A DNA stretch of 64,000 nt from Paracoccus lutimaris (GCF_003337565.1 NZ_QPJL01000001.1:186001-250000); one strand, 5' to 3'; counted from the stretch's first letter, positions 36,444-46,655 are shown. A program made the numbers and translations. Notes: generated by a model not told the origin, from the sequence alone.

Positions 36444-37568
36444 CTATTTCCCCTCGGCCGCGACCGGCTCGGCCAAGCCGTGATGGCGCAAAAGCGCGTG
36501 GCGTCGCGCGATCTGCAGGTCATTGGCGACCATCTCGGCGATCATCTCGGGCAGGGTGGTCTGGGGTTTCCAGCCCAGCTGCCGATGCGCCTTGCCGGCA
36601 TCGCCTTGCAGGGTGGCGACCTCGGCGGGGCGGAAATATTTCGGATCGACGCGCATCACCACATCGCCCGGCTTCAAGGCCGGCGCCTTGTCGCCGCTGA
36701 CCGAGGCGACCACGGCGATCTCCTCGATGCCCGCGCCGCGAAACTCCAGCACGATCCCCAGTTCGCCCGCCGCCCAGATCAGGAACTGGCGCACGGAATG
36801 CTGCTCGCCGGTGGCGATGACATAATCGTCGGGCTGCTCGCATTGCAGCATCAGCCATTGCATGCGCACATAATCGCGCGCATGGCCCCAGTCGCGTAAC
36901 GCGTCCAGATTGCCCATATACAGGCACCCCTCCAGCCCCTGCGCGATATTGGCCAGCCCGCGCGTGATCTTGCGGGTGACGAAGGTCTCGCCCCGGCGCG
37001 GGCTTTCATGGTTGAAAAGAATCCCGTTGCAGGCAAACAGCCCGTAGGCCTCGCGGTAATTCACCGTCATCCAATAGGCGTAAAGCTTGGCCACAGCATA
37101 GGGGCTGCGCGGGTGAAAGGGCGTCGTTTCGGTCTGCGGCGTCTCGCGCACCAGACCGTAAAGCTCGGATGTCGAGGCCTGATAATAGCGCGTCTGCCCC
37201 TCAAGCCCCAGAAAGCGGATCGCCTCAAGCAGGCGCAGGGCGCCGAGCGCATCGACATCGGCGGTATATTCGGGCGCCTCGAAACTGACCGCGACATGGG
37301 ATTGCGCGCCAAGGTTATAAACCTCGTCGGGGCGGATCTCGGCCATGATCCGGGTCAGGTTCGAACTGTCGGTCAGATCGCCGTAATGCAGGAAAAAGCG
37401 CGGCTGTGCCTCATGCGGGTCCTGAAAGATGTGATCGACCCGCTGGGTGTTGAAGGACGAGGCGCGGCGCTTGATGCCATGGACCTCATAGCCCTTGTCC
37501 AGAAGGAACTCGGCCAGATACGAGCCGTCCTGCCCGGTCACCCCGGTGATCAGAGCCTTCTTGGCCAC
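36444..37568 (-). CDS. gmd: GDP-mannose 4,6-dehydratase
   Basis: Gmd converts GDP-D-mannose to GDP-4-keto-6-deoxy-D-mannose, the branch point to fucose, rhamnose, perosamine and colitose. The protein is 374 residues, the standard length, and starts with the Rossmann motif [19 protein letters not shown]. The extended-SDR YAVAK appears near residue 160 ([13 protein letters not shown]). The start is a GTG (37568) with a GGGGGA ribosome-binding site; GTG 37571 is possible. It heads the nine-gene cluster. GDP-mannose synthesis genes are not in the window and must be supplied elsewhere. Confidence 0.95.
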   Translation of the reverse strand: MAKKALITGVTGQDGSYLAEFLLDKGYEVHGIKRRASSFNTQRVDHIFQDPHEAQPRFFLHYGDLTDSSNLTRIMAEIRPDEVYNLGAQSHVAVSFEAPEYTADVDALGALRLLEAIRFLGLEGQTRYYQASTSELYGLVRETPQTETTPFHPRSPYAVAKLYAYWMTVNYREAYGLFACNGILFNHESPRRGETFVTRKITRGLANIAQGLEGCLYMGNLDALRDWGHARDYVRMQWLMLQCEQPDDYVIATGEQHSVRQFLIWAAGELGIVLEFRGAGIEEIAVVASVSGDKAPALKPGDVVMRVDPKYFRPAEVATLQGDAGKAHRQLGWKPQTTLPEMIAEMVANDLQIARRHALLRHHGLAEPVAAEGK

Positions 37569-37586
37569 CACTTCCCCCCTGCGCTG

Positions 37587-37626
37587 TGTCGCGCGACAGC
37601 CAAGCCGCGCAACCACAAGATGTCAA
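37587..37626 (-). promoter_or_regulatory. Candidate promoter and operator upstream of gmd
   Basis: On the minus strand a perfect TTGACA (37626-37621) is followed after 17 nt by TTGGCT as a poor -10 match. Just downstream is a perfect 12-bp palindrome, TGTCGCGCGACA, at 37587-37598, well placed to be an operator or a transcript-start structure. This is the only gap large enough to hold the cluster's main promoter, but the assignment rests on weak consensus matches. Confidence 0.35.
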
Positions 37627-37655
37627 CGCCGCATGGTGGCGCGGATCATGCCATC

Positions 37656-37679
37656 TTCCATGTTCAAATATCCATGGAA
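37656..37679. repeat. Inverted repeat between proS and gmd
   Basis: TTCCATG at 37656-37662 and CATGGAA at 37673-37679 form a perfect 7-bp inverted repeat with a 10-nt AT-rich spacer. It lies 26 nt past the proS stop and upstream of the gmd promoter candidate. It could be a protein-binding site or a weak hairpin for proS termination. Confidence 0.4.
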
Positions 37680-37704
37680 CAGCGCCACCGGCGCGGCCAG
37701 ATGC

Positions 37705-39060
37705 TTATTGGAACGCGGCCTCGAAAACCGGCCGATAGATCTCGCGCAGCCGCTCGACCGCCTCGGCGGGTGACATTTCGACCGACTCGCCGCTGCGGCG
37801 CGAGGTCAGCTCGACCTTGTTATTGGCCAGCCCGCGCGGCCCGACGGTGATGCGCCAGGGCAGGCCGATCAGGTCCATGGTGGCGAATTTCGCCCCCGCA
37901 CGCTCGTCGCGGTCGTCGTAAAGCGGATCCAGCCCCGCGGCCTTGAGATCGCGGTAAAGCGCCTCGCAGGCATTGTCGGTCGAGGCGTCGCCCTGTTTCA
38001 GGTTGACGATGCCGACATGGAAGGGGGTGACGCCCTCGGGCCAGATGATGCCCTTGTCGTCGTGATTGGCCTCGATGATGGCGCCCAGCAGACGGCTGAC
38101 GCCGATGCCGTGGCTACCCATATGGACCGGCACGCGGCTGCCATCGGGGCCGACGACGGTGGCGCCCATCGGCTCGGAATATTTGGTGCCGAAATAGAAG
38201 ATCTGGCCGACCTCGATGCCGCGCGCCGAACGGCGGCGTTCCTCGGGGACCTTGTCGAAGATCGCCTCGTCATGGGTCTCGTCGGTGCGGGCATAGCGGC
38301 TGGTGAATTCCTCCAGCACGGCCTGACACTGTTCGACGCTGTCATAGTCGATCTGGCGGTTGCCGAATTTCAGATCGGTGATCTCGCTGTCATAGAAGAC
38401 CTCGGATTCGCCGGTTTCGGCCAGCACCAGAAATTCATGGGTATAGTCGCCGCCGATCGGTCCGCCATCGGCGCGCATCGGAATAGCCTGCAGGCCCATG
38501 CGCTCATAGGTGCGCAGATAGCTGACCAGATGCCGGTTATAGGCATGCAGCGCGTCTTCCTTGGTCAGGTCGAAGTTGTAGCCGTCTTTCATCAGGAATT
38601 CGCGGCCGCGCATGACGCCGAAACGCGGGCGGATCTCGTCGCGGAACTTCCACTGGATGTGGTAAAGCGTCAGCGGCAGGTCCTTGTAGCTGTTCACATG
38701 GCTGCGGAAGATGTCGGTGATCATCTCCTCGTTGGTGGGGCCATAAAGCATGTCGCGCTTGTGGCGGTCGGTGATGCGCAGCATCTCCTCGCCATAATCG
38801 TCATAGCGGCCGGATTCGCGCCACAGATCGGCGGGTTGCAGCGTCGGCATCAGCATCGGGATATGGCCGGCGCGCTGCTGTTCCTCATGCACGATCTGCT
38901 CGATGCGACGCAGCAGCTTGTGGCCCAGCGGCAGCCAGGAATAGATGCCCGCCGCCTGCTGCTTGATCATGCCGGCACGCAGCATCAGCCGGTGGCTGAC
39001 GATCTGGGCCTCTTTGGGGTCTTCTTTCAGGACGGGCATGAAGTAGCGCGAAAGCCGCAT
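37705..39060 (-). CDS. proS: Prolyl-tRNA synthetase (short alphaproteobacterial type)
   Basis: ProRS charges tRNA-Pro. The protein from 39060 is 451 residues and has class II motifs 2 and 3: [21 protein letters not shown] and, near residue 315, [27 protein letters not shown]. It lacks the roughly 180-residue editing insertion found in E. coli-type ProRS, as is normal for alphaproteobacteria, so Ala-tRNA-Pro editing must be done by a separate protein. ATG 39060 is followed by the conserved [15 protein letters not shown]. It is divergent from the AI-2E family gene. Confidence 0.96.
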   Translation of the reverse strand: MRLSRYFMPVLKEDPKEAQIVSHRLMLRAGMIKQQAAGIYSWLPLGHKLLRRIEQIVHEEQQRAGHIPMLMPTLQPADLWRESGRYDDYGEEMLRITDRHKRDMLYGPTNEEMITDIFRSHVNSYKDLPLTLYHIQWKFRDEIRPRFGVMRGREFLMKDGYNFDLTKEDALHAYNRHLVSYLRTYERMGLQAIPMRADGGPIGGDYTHEFLVLAETGESEVFYDSEITDLKFGNRQIDYDSVEQCQAVLEEFTSRYARTDETHDEAIFDKVPEERRRSARGIEVGQIFYFGTKYSEPMGATVVGPDGSRVPVHMGSHGIGVSRLLGAIIEANHDDKGIIWPEGVTPFHVGIVNLKQGDASTDNACEALYRDLKAAGLDPLYDDRDERAGAKFATMDLIGLPWRITVGPRGLANNKVELTSRRSGESVEMSPAEAVERLREIYRPVFEAAFQ

Positions 39061-39184
39061 GGCGAAATCCTCGATCTTGGTCGGCACGGGTTAGCGCAGA
39101 GCGGCTGACGGGGCAACGGCTTCCTTGCAACTGCCGTGCCAAGGCGGCAAATAGGACGCGACATATCGACGGGGAGAACCGGCC

Positions 39185-40489
39185 ATGCGGCTGACGACAC
39201 AGAAGCAGGTCTGGTATTGGAGCGGGACCTTTGCAATCCTGTTCCTGCTGCTTTGGCTGGTGGGCAATGCGGTGATGCCCTTCATTCTGGGCGCGGCCGC
39301 CGCCTATCTCCTGGATCCGGTCGCCGACCGGCTTGAGGGGATGGGGCTTTCGCGCACGCTGTCGGTCGTGGTCATCACCATCATCGCGGCGCTGATCGTG
39401 GTCATGGTGTTTCTGGTCGTGGTGCCGGTCCTGGTGCGCCAGACCTCGGCCCTGATCGAGACCGCGCCGGCCATGGCCGAGCAGCTGATGCAGTTCCTGC
39501 GCACGCGCTTTCCGCAGGTCTTTACCGAGGGCAGCACGATCAACAATGCGCTGACCGATGCGGCGCATAACCTGTCGTCGCGGGCGGGGCAGCTTTTCAG
39601 CACCGTTCTGGGCTCGGTCATGGGCGTCGTCAGCATGCTGGCGCTGGTCGTCATCGTGCCGGTCGTGACCTTCTATCTGCTGCTGGACTGGGACCGGATC
39701 GTGGCCCGTCTGGACGAGCTTTTGCCGCGCGAGCATGCCCCCGCGATCCGGGGCATCGCCACCGATATCGACCGGGCGCTTTCGGGTTTCGTGCGCGGAC
39801 AGGGGCTGGTCATCCTGATCCTTGGCACCTTCTATTCGGTCGGGTTGGGGCTGGTGGGTCTGCCCTTTGGTATCGCCATCGGGGTGATGGCGGCGTCGCT
39901 CTCGTTCATTCCCTATGTCGGCGTGATCATCGGCGGCGCCACTGCCATCGGGGTCGCGATGTTCAGTTTCTGGGACCAGCCGATCTGGATCGGGGCCGTC
40001 GTCGCGATCTTTGCCATCGGCCAGATGGTCGAGGGCAACTACCTGCAACCCAAGATCGTCGGCTCCAGCATCGGGCTGCATCCGATCTGGCTGATGCTGG
40101 CTTTGTCGGTCTTTGGCACGGTCTTCGGCTTTGTCGGGTTGCTGGTCGCGGTGCCGGTCTCGGCGGCGCTGGGGGTGCTGGTCCGCTATGGGGTCGGGCG
40201 CTACAAGGACAGCTCGATCTATACCGGGCGCGAGATACCTGCGCCGCCCGCGCCGCCGACGCGGGTCGAGCTGGTCGCGCGCGGCACCGCCGCGCAGGAA
40301 CGCCAGCAGGCGCAGATCTCGCATGAACGGGCCCTGGCCGAGCTGCACCGCGAGGAACATCTCTCCGAGCTTCTGGACGAGCATCAGCGCCGCCAGAAGA
40401 TGGGGGCTCTGCCCGATGCCGAGGGGCCGCCTTCGCCCGCAGAGCTTTGGGCCGAGGATGGGCAGGGGCCGGCTGGCAAGGGCGCCTGA
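39185..40489 (+). CDS. AI-2E family transporter (PerM-like)
   Basis: This 434-residue membrane protein is of the AI-2E/PerM family, with seven to eight helices starting WYWSGTFAILFLLLWLVGN and the LSFIPYVGVIIGG and EGNYLQPKIVGSSIGLHPIW blocks typical of the family. After the last helix (about residue 340) there is a long charged tail rich in Glu, Arg and Gln with coiled-coil character. Members export AI-2, or act as Na+/H+ antiporters or permeases; no specific substrate is predicted. hdaA begins 4 nt after its stop, so they are co-transcribed. Confidence 0.88.
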   Translation: MRLTTQKQVWYWSGTFAILFLLLWLVGNAVMPFILGAAAAYLLDPVADRLEGMGLSRTLSVVVITIIAALIVVMVFLVVVPVLVRQTSALIETAPAMAEQLMQFLRTRFPQVFTEGSTINNALTDAAHNLSSRAGQLFSTVLGSVMGVVSMLALVVIVPVVTFYLLLDWDRIVARLDELLPREHAPAIRGIATDIDRALSGFVRGQGLVILILGTFYSVGLGLVGLPFGIAIGVMAASLSFIPYVGVIIGGATAIGVAMFSFWDQPIWIGAVVAIFAIGQMVEGNYLQPKIVGSSIGLHPIWLMLALSVFGTVFGFVGLLVAVPVSAALGVLVRYGVGRYKDSSIYTGREIPAPPAPPTRVELVARGTAAQERQQAQISHERALAELHREEHLSELLDEHQRRQKMGALPDAEGPPSPAELWAEDGQGPAGKGA

Positions 40490-40492
40490 CCC

Positions 40493-41182
40493 TTGGCACG
40501 CCAGCTGACCCTGGACCTGACGATGCCGCCAGCATCGTCTCGGGACGATTTCCTGACCACCGGCGCCAATCGCGACGCGCTGGCGATGCTGGACGCGCCG
40601 GAGCGCTGGCCGCAGGGACGGCTGATGCTGATCGGCGGCCCCGGCGCGGGCAAGTCGCATCTGGCCGGTTTCTGGGCAGCCGAGCGTGACGCCCAGATCG
40701 TGCAGGGCTGGACGCTGAATGCTGGCAATGTCGATGAGCTGATGCCCATGGGCGGCGCCGTGGTGGTCGAGGACGGCCATGAAATCGGCGGCAATCCGGC
40801 GGCGGAACAGGGGCTGTTTCACCTGTGGAACCTGACCGGCGCCCGGCAGGGGCTGCTTTTGATCACCGCGCAACTGCCGCCGCGCGACTGGGGGATCGTG
40901 CTGCCCGACCTGCGCTCGCGGCTGGACACGGCGGCGCAGGCGGTGCTGCCGCCCCCGGACGAGGCGCTGCTGCCCGCCGTACTGGTCAAGCTGTTTGCCG
41001 ACCGCCAGATTCAGGTCGCGCCCGAGGTGGTCGACTGGCTGGCGCTGCGCATGGACCGCGATCTGGATCTGGCGCGGCGTCTTGTCGCGGCCATGGACCG
41101 GGAATCGCTGGCGGATCGCCGTGCCATCACCCGCCGCCTTGCCGCCGAGCTTCTGGACAAGCTGGCCCCGCCTGACGCATGA
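40493..41182 (+). CDS. hdaA: HdaA-like regulator of DnaA (DnaA-type AAA+ domain)
   Basis: This 229-residue AAA+ protein is homologous to the ATPase part of DnaA, with Walker A GGPGAGKS near residue 48. Its N-terminal RQLTLDL matches the beta-clamp-binding motif of Hda/HdaA, which stimulates hydrolysis of DnaA-ATP after replication has begun and so prevents re-initiation. The start is a TTG (40493) and lies only 3 nt after the stop of the preceding gene, suggesting coupled and weak translation. ppk1 follows 28 nt later. This gene order is common in Rhodobacteraceae. Confidence 0.87.
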   Translation: MARQLTLDLTMPPASSRDDFLTTGANRDALAMLDAPERWPQGRLMLIGGPGAGKSHLAGFWAAERDAQIVQGWTLNAGNVDELMPMGGAVVVEDGHEIGGNPAAEQGLFHLWNLTGARQGLLLITAQLPPRDWGIVLPDLRSRLDTAAQAVLPPPDEALLPAVLVKLFADRQIQVAPEVVDWLALRMDRDLDLARRLVAAMDRESLADRRAITRRLAAELLDKLAPPDA

Positions 41183-41210
41183 TCCCCGCGCCTTTCCCGA
41201 CCCGAGCGAC

Positions 41211-43376
41211 ATGACCCAATCCGATTTCCTGAAATTCCCGTTCCCCGTTCCCACCAAACTGGCCGAAGGCCCGCCCGAGGGCCCCTCGCGCTTTTTCAAC
41301 CGCGAAATCAGTTGGCTGGCGTTCAACTGGCGGGTGCTGGACGAGGCGCGCAATCCGCGGGTGCCGCTGCTGGAACGGCTGCGTTTCCTGTCGATCTCGG
41401 CCACGAACCTTGACGAATTCTATACCGTCCGCGTCGCCGGCCTGCGCGAACTGGTCCGCGAGGGGAACACCACCCTCTCTGATGACGGGCTGACGGCGGC
41501 CCAGCAACTGGCGCTGGTCAATTCCGATGCCCGCCGCCTGATGGGCGCGCAGCAGGCGGTCTGGAACGGGCTGCGGCGCGAGCTGGAACTGGTCGATATC
41601 ACCATCCTGTCGCGCTCGCGCGTGACCCGCGCCGAAGAGGAATTCCTGCGCCGGCATTTCGTCGAACAGGTGTTCCCGGTGCTGTCGCCCCTGGCCATCG
41701 ACCCGGCGCATCCGTTCCCCTTCATCCCGAATACCGGCTTTTCGCTGGCGCTGGAACTGGCGCGAGAAAGCGACGGGCGGCGGATGCAGGCGCTTTTGCC
41801 GATCCCCCAGCAGGTTGCGCGCTTTATCCCGCTGCCGGGCGGCAAGCGCTTCCTGCGGCTGGAAGACCTGCTGCTGATGCATCTGCCCAGCCTGTTCCCC
41901 GGCTATCGCGACATCGGCCATTGCGCCTTTCGGGTGCTGCGCGACAGCGACCTTGAGGTCGAGGAAGAGGCCGAGGATCTGGTCCGCGAATTCGAGACGG
42001 CGCTGAAGCGCCGCCGCCGTGGCTCGGTCATCCGGCTGAAGATCACTTCCGGCGCCCCCGACCGGCTGCGCGGCCTGATCATGGAGGAATTGCAGGTCAA
42101 TCCCGAAGAGGTCGTCGAGGTCGAGGGCCTGCTGGGCATGGCCGATCTGCGCGAGCTGATCCTCGACAGCCGCCGCGACCTGCAATGGCCCAGCTTTACC
42201 CCGCGCGTGCCCGAGCGGGTTCAGGACCATGACGGCGACATGTTCGCGGCGATCCGCCAGAAGGACATGCTGCTGCACCACCCCTATGAGACCTTCGACA
42301 TGGTGGTGCGGTTTCTGGCGCAGGCGGCGCGCGACCCCGATGTGCTGGCGATCAAGCAGACGCTTTACCGCACTTCGCGCGACAGCCCGATCGTGGACGC
42401 GCTGTGTGAGGCCGCCGAATCGGGCAAGTCGGTTACTGCGCTGGTGGAACTGAAAGCCCGCTTCGACGAGGCTGCCAATATCCGTCAGTCGCGGCGGCTG
42501 GAACGCTCGGGCGCGCATGTCGTCTATGGCTTCGTGAACTACAAGACCCATGCCAAGATCAGCGCGGTCGTCCGGCGCGAGGGCGACCAGTTGGTCACCT
42601 ATACCCATTTCGGGACCGGCAACTATCACCACATCACCGCCAAGGTCTATACCGACCTGTCGCTCTTCACCTGCGATGCGGCGCTGGGGCGCGATGCGTC
42701 CAAGGTGTTCAACTTCCTGTCGGGCTATGTGCAGCCGGACGGGCTGGAAAACATGGCGATCTCGCCCATCGACATGAAGGAACGCCTGCTGGAGCTGATC
42801 GCCCGCGAGGCCGATTTCGCCACCCGTGGCCGCCCCGCCGCGATCTGGGCCAAGATGAACAGCCTGATCGAAAAGGACGTGATCGACGCGCTTTACGCCG
42901 CCAGCCAGGCCGGGGTGCGCATCAATCTGGTCATTCGCGGCATTTGCGGGCTGCGCCCCGGCATCAAGGGCCTGTCGGAAAACATCCGCGTAAAATCCAT
43001 CGTCGGCCGGTTTCTGGAACATTCCCGCATCGTCTGTTTCGGCAACGGCTTTGGCCTGCCCTCGAAAAAGGCGCGGGTCTTCATCAGCTCGGCCGACTGG
43101 ATGGGCCGCAACCTGTCGCGCCGGGTCGAGACGCTGATCGAATGCTTCAACGAGACGGTCAAGGCGCAGATCACCAGCCAGATCATGGCCGCCAACATGG
43201 CTGACGAGGCGCAAAGCTGGCTTTTGCAGCCCGACGGGCGCTACCTGCGCTATTTGCCCGCAGGGCGGGACGATCTGTTTTCATGTCACAGGTTCTTCAT
43301 GGAAAACCCGTCTCTTTCGGGGCGTGGGACGGCCGGAGCCCGCGACGTTCCGGCGCTGACGCATTCGACGGATTGA
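41211..43376 (+). CDS. ppk1: Polyphosphate kinase 1
   Basis: PPK1 reversibly polymerises the gamma phosphate of ATP into polyphosphate. The 721-residue protein has the N-terminal [18 protein letters not shown] block, the phospholipase D-like active-site region with [20 protein letters not shown] holding an active-site His, and the C-terminal [24 protein letters not shown] 41211 gives [12 protein letters not shown]; the frame is open further upstream without homology. ppx follows after 67 nt, the usual ppk-ppx pairing. Confidence 0.95.
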   Translation: MTQSDFLKFPFPVPTKLAEGPPEGPSRFFNREISWLAFNWRVLDEARNPRVPLLERLRFLSISATNLDEFYTVRVAGLRELVREGNTTLSDDGLTAAQQLALVNSDARRLMGAQQAVWNGLRRELELVDITILSRSRVTRAEEEFLRRHFVEQVFPVLSPLAIDPAHPFPFIPNTGFSLALELARESDGRRMQALLPIPQQVARFIPLPGGKRFLRLEDLLLMHLPSLFPGYRDIGHCAFRVLRDSDLEVEEEAEDLVREFETALKRRRRGSVIRLKITSGAPDRLRGLIMEELQVNPEEVVEVEGLLGMADLRELILDSRRDLQWPSFTPRVPERVQDHDGDMFAAIRQKDMLLHHPYETFDMVVRFLAQAARDPDVLAIKQTLYRTSRDSPIVDALCEAAESGKSVTALVELKARFDEAANIRQSRRLERSGAHVVYGFVNYKTHAKISAVVRREGDQLVTYTHFGTGNYHHITAKVYTDLSLFTCDAALGRDASKVFNFLSGYVQPDGLENMAISPIDMKERLLELIAREADFATRGRPAAIWAKMNSLIEKDVIDALYAASQAGVRINLVIRGICGLRPGIKGLSENIRVKSIVGRFLEHSRIVCFGNGFGLPSKKARVFISSADWMGRNLSRRVETLIECFNETVKAQITSQIMAANMADEAQSWLLQPDGRYLRYLPAGRDDLFSCHRFFMENPSLSGRGTAGARDVPALTHSTD

Positions 43377-43443
43377 CGCAAAGGGCGAATTGCCCCATCC
43401 AGCTTCTACCGCCCGATGCGGTAACGGAATCGAGAGGAACCCG

Positions 43444-44979
43444 ATGAACGGTGTCGTGACCGCAAGCGGAGAAACCATCGAGCCCTTTGGCCGCTCGTTG
43501 TTCGAGCGCGCCTCGGAGCGGGCGCTGAGCCGCGTGGGCGTGGTCGATGTCGGGTCGAACTCGATCCGGATGGTGGTCTTTGACGGGGCCGCGCGCTCGC
43601 CCGCCTATTTCTACAATGAAAAGGTGATGGCGGGTCTGGGGCAGGGGCTGGCCGCGACCGGCATGCTGAACCCCGAAGGCGCGGTCCGCGGCATGGCGGC
43701 GCTCAAGCGCTTTGCCGCACTGGCCGAGGGCATGGGGATCAAGCCCTTGACCTGCGTGGCCACCGCTGCCGTGCGCGAGGCCAAGGACGGCCCGGCCTTT
43801 CGCAAGGCGGTCGAAAAGGAAACCGGGCTGAAGCTCTGGGTCATCGACGGCGAGGAAGAGGCGCGGCTTTCGGCGCAGGGCGTGCTTTTGGGCTGGCCCG
43901 AGGCCAGAGGGCTGGTCTGCGATATCGGCGGCAACTCGATGGAGTTGGCCGAGGTCGCCAATGGCAAGGTCGGCCGCCGCATCACCACGCCGCTGGGCCC
44001 GTTCCGGCTGCAACAGGTCAAGGGCGGCGAGCAAGGGTTGCGCGACCATATCCGCAAGATCATGGAAGAGGCCGCCGAAAAGCTGGGCCGGGGGCATGAG
44101 CAGATCTATCTGGTCGGCGGCTCGTGGCGGGCGATCGGGCGGCTTGACATGCTGCGCACCGACTATCCGATGACGGTCCTGCACGAATACCGCATGAGCC
44201 CCGAGGCCGTCGTGCAGACGGTGAAATGGATCGGCGGCAAGACCGTGGCCGAGATGCGCGCCGCCACCGGCATTTCGCAAAGCCGGATGGAGCTGGTGCC
44301 GCTGGCCAGTCTGGTGCTGAAACAGCTGGTCGAAAGCCTGAAACCGAAATCGCTGGCGGTATCGTCCTATGGCATCCGCGAAGGGCTGCTATACGAACAG
44401 ATGCCCGAAACCCTGCGTCTGCGCGACCCGCTGATCGAGGCGGCGCGGTTCTCGGAGCGGCAGATGGCGCGGATGCCGGGCTTTGGCAAGAAGCTCTATC
44501 AGTTCCTGCTGCCGCTGTTTCCCAAGGTCCCGCCCGGGCGCGACCGGCTGATCCGTGCGGCCTGCCTGCTCCATGACACCACCTGGCGCACCCATCCCGA
44601 TTACCGGGCGGATGCCTGCTTCGATAACGTCACGCGCGCCAATATGGCGGCGCTGTCCCATCCCGAGCGGGTGTTTCTGGGCCTGTCCCTGCTGCACCGC
44701 TATAAGAACAGCCACTCGAATTCGCCCATGGCGCCACTTTTCGCGCTGCTGACCGATCAGGAAACCCGTGACGCCGAGGTGCTGGGCAAGGCCATGCGCT
44801 TTGGCGCCATGTTTTCGGTCAAGGATCCGGCCGAGGCGGGCGAATTGCTGCTGCATCCCAAGAAGAAGGTGCTTGAGCTGCGCTTGACCAAGACCGGCCG
44901 CGCGCTGATGGGCGAGGTGGCCGAGGCCCGGTTCCGGGCGCTGGCGACCGCGATGGAGCTTGAGCCGGTGATCGTCTAG
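43444..44979 (+). CDS. ppx: Exopolyphosphatase (Ppx/GppA family)
   Basis: Ppx degrades polyphosphate from the ends. The 511-residue protein has the actin-like phosphate motifs VVDVGSNSIRMVVFDG and CDIGGNSMEL, followed by an HD-like C-terminal region (LLHDTTWRTHPDYRAD, ANMAALSHPERVFLGLSLLHRY). AGAGGA lies upstream of ATG 43444. A guanosine pentaphosphatase role cannot be excluded, but location next to ppk1 supports polyphosphate turnover. Confidence 0.92.
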   Translation: MNGVVTASGETIEPFGRSLFERASERALSRVGVVDVGSNSIRMVVFDGAARSPAYFYNEKVMAGLGQGLAATGMLNPEGAVRGMAALKRFAALAEGMGIKPLTCVATAAVREAKDGPAFRKAVEKETGLKLWVIDGEEEARLSAQGVLLGWPEARGLVCDIGGNSMELAEVANGKVGRRITTPLGPFRLQQVKGGEQGLRDHIRKIMEEAAEKLGRGHEQIYLVGGSWRAIGRLDMLRTDYPMTVLHEYRMSPEAVVQTVKWIGGKTVAEMRAATGISQSRMELVPLASLVLKQLVESLKPKSLAVSSYGIREGLLYEQMPETLRLRDPLIEAARFSERQMARMPGFGKKLYQFLLPLFPKVPPGRDRLIRAACLLHDTTWRTHPDYRADACFDNVTRANMAALSHPERVFLGLSLLHRYKNSHSNSPMAPLFALLTDQETRDAEVLGKAMRFGAMFSVKDPAEAGELLLHPKKKVLELRLTKTGRALMGEVAEARFRALATAMELEPVIV

Positions 44980-45025
44980 CACCCCCGCCAGCCCCGGGGG
45001 CGCGCCGCATGGGCAACTTTACTGA

Positions 45026-45050
45026 TGTCCAAACGGACAGGTTCTTTTCT
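45026..45050 (+). terminator. Possible terminator after ppx
   Basis: TGTCC at 45026-45030 pairs with GGACA at 45035-45039 around an AAAC loop, followed by a T-rich stretch (TTCTTTTCT). The stem is short, so this is a weak intrinsic terminator about 46 nt past the ppx stop. The remaining gap to 45150 shows nothing else. Confidence 0.4.
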
Positions 45051-45150
45051 CGCACAAGTTGTGGCAGATTTTTGCTTACGGGAGGAGTGATCCAATAACG
45101 AGTTCCTGTTGATTGTAACGGATCGCTACCTCCCGCTACCTTCTCCCCCG

Positions 45151-46200
45151 TCAGCCCCCCCAGCTGCGTTCAAGCACGCCAAGCCAGTTGCGCCAGGCGA
45201 TCTTTTCGGTCAGCTCGCGGCCATAGCCATGGTCCAGCATCGCCTGGATCAGCCCTTGCAGGGCGCTGGCATCGGCCAGATCGGCGGGCATCTCGGCACC
45301 GTCGAAGTCTGACCCCAGCGCCACGCCCTCCTCGCCCAGATGCGCCAGCAAATGGTCCAGATGGCGCAGCATGATGTCATAGCCATGCATCGGCGTGCGC
45401 AAGCCCTCGGGATGCAGGAAGCCGATGGCATAGTTCAGCCCGACCAGCCCCTTGGTTTCCGCGATCACCTGCAACTGCCGGTCGGTCAGGTTGCGCGAGC
45501 TGGGCGCGACGGCATGGGCGCAGCTATGGGTGGCGACCAGCGGCGCGTCCGAGAGCGCCACGATATCGTCAAAGCCCTTTTCGTTCAGATGCGACAGGTC
45601 CAGCATGATGCGCAGCTGGTTGCATTCGCGCACCAAAGCCTTGCCCTCGGGGGTCAGCCCCGGCCCGGTATCGGGCGATGAGGGGAAGGCGAAGGGCACG
45701 CCATGGCCATAGCGGGTCGGGCGCGACCAGACCGGCCCCAGCGAGCGCAGGCCCATCGCGTGCCAGACATGCAGCGCGTCCAGATCGGCAATCGGCTCGG
45801 CGCCCTCGATATGCATGATCGCGGCGATGCGGCCGGCGGCCATGGCGCTGCGGATATCGGCTGCGGTCTTGCAGATCGTCAGCGTCCCGGTCCGCTCCAT
45901 CGCCATCAACTGCCCGGCCTGCGCGAAATCATGGGGCAGGGCCACGGAAAGCTGCACCTCCTCCGGCAAAGGCAGGGCAAAGGGCGGGTTTTCCTTCATC
46001 AGCGCATGGATGGCGGAATCGGGGTCGGGGCTTGAGGGCACCCAGATCGCGAAGAATCCCCCCGCCATGCCGCCCGCCCGCATCCGGGGCAGGTCAATAT
46101 CGCCGGTCCCGTCGCCTTCCAGCCACAGCGCGTCGCGCGCGGGGCCGGCCTCGACCATACGTTGCAGAAAGTCGTTATGGCCGTCGAAAACGGGAATCAT
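45151..46200 (-). CDS. Membrane dipeptidase (peptidase family M19)
   Basis: This 349-residue zinc-dependent dipeptidase is of the renal-dipeptidase type. The metal ligands are visible in FDGHNDFL (His-x-Asp), IEGAEPIADL (Glu), DLSHLNEKGFDDI and THSCAHAVAPSSRN (His residues), and VALGSDFDGAEMP. Despite the family name it has no signal peptide and is probably cytosolic, acting on D-amino-acid-containing or modified dipeptides. ATG 46200 has AAAGGA upstream. It is divergent from the monooxygenase-fold gene. Confidence 0.92.
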   Translation of the reverse strand: MIPVFDGHNDFLQRMVEAGPARDALWLEGDGTGDIDLPRMRAGGMAGGFFAIWVPSSPDPDSAIHALMKENPPFALPLPEEVQLSVALPHDFAQAGQLMAMERTGTLTICKTAADIRSAMAAGRIAAIMHIEGAEPIADLDALHVWHAMGLRSLGPVWSRPTRYGHGVPFAFPSSPDTGPGLTPEGKALVRECNQLRIMLDLSHLNEKGFDDIVALSDAPLVATHSCAHAVAPSSRNLTDRQLQVIAETKGLVGLNYAIGFLHPEGLRTPMHGYDIMLRHLDHLLAHLGEEGVALGSDFDGAEMPADLADASALQGLIQAMLDHGYGRELTEKIAWRNWLGVLERSWGG

Positions 46201-46312
46201 GGGCTGTCCTTTCGCTTGTTGGCCGCAACCATGGCCCAGCAGGAAAATCGCTGCAACCTGCGCGGCTTCGTCGTAAGCTTGATGTGAAGCCAGGCAAGCA
46301 GGAGGCCCCGCC

Positions 46313-46636
46313 ATGACCCGCATCAGCAAGGATTTCGATGGTCAGACCGTGATCTGCACCTTTGACGTCACCCCCGGATCTGCGCAGGACGTGGTCGACG
46401 CGCTGGCAGAGGCCTATGATCAGGTCATCAGCCGCCAGCCGGGCTATGTCTCGGGCGCGATCCACCTGAACGACGCCCAGACCCGCATCGCCACCTATTC
46501 GCAATGGCGCGACCGGCGCGACTATCAGGCGATGCTGCGCAGCGCTGAAATGCGCGAAAGGAACCGCGTCATCCACTCGATGTGCCGCCATTTCGAGCCG
46601 GTGATGTACGAGGTCATCGACACCTGGCAGCGCTGA
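46313..46636 (+). CDS. Antibiotic biosynthesis monooxygenase (ABM)-fold protein
   Basis: This 107-residue small protein has the ABM dimeric alpha-beta barrel pattern (TVICTFDVTPGSAQDVVDAL, QPGYVSGAIHLN, IATYSQWRDRRDYQAML). Members include quinol or haem mono-oxygenases and many proteins of unknown role. No cofactor-binding residues can be assigned. It is divergent from the dipeptidase gene, and a hairpin lies directly after its stop. Confidence 0.75.
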   Translation: MTRISKDFDGQTVICTFDVTPGSAQDVVDALAEAYDQVISRQPGYVSGAIHLNDAQTRIATYSQWRDRRDYQAMLRSAEMRERNRVIHSMCRHFEPVMYEVIDTWQR

Positions 46637-46639
46637 TGT

Positions 46640-46655
46640 CGCAGCGCATGCTGCG
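46640..46655 (+). terminator. Hairpin after the ABM gene
   Basis: CGCAGC at 46640-46645 pairs with GCTGCG at 46650-46655 around a GCAT loop, 3 nt past the stop. No T-run follows (GTTGCGAAAAAG), so termination is uncertain. A second inverted repeat, AGTCTG at 46694-46699 with CAGACT at 46709-46714, lies in the leader of the next gene. Confidence 0.4.

Noticed and set aside
43297..44280. A 327-codon minus-strand open frame over ppx
   Set aside because: It is a codon-bias shadow. The ppx gene on the other strand has the ASKHA phosphate motifs.
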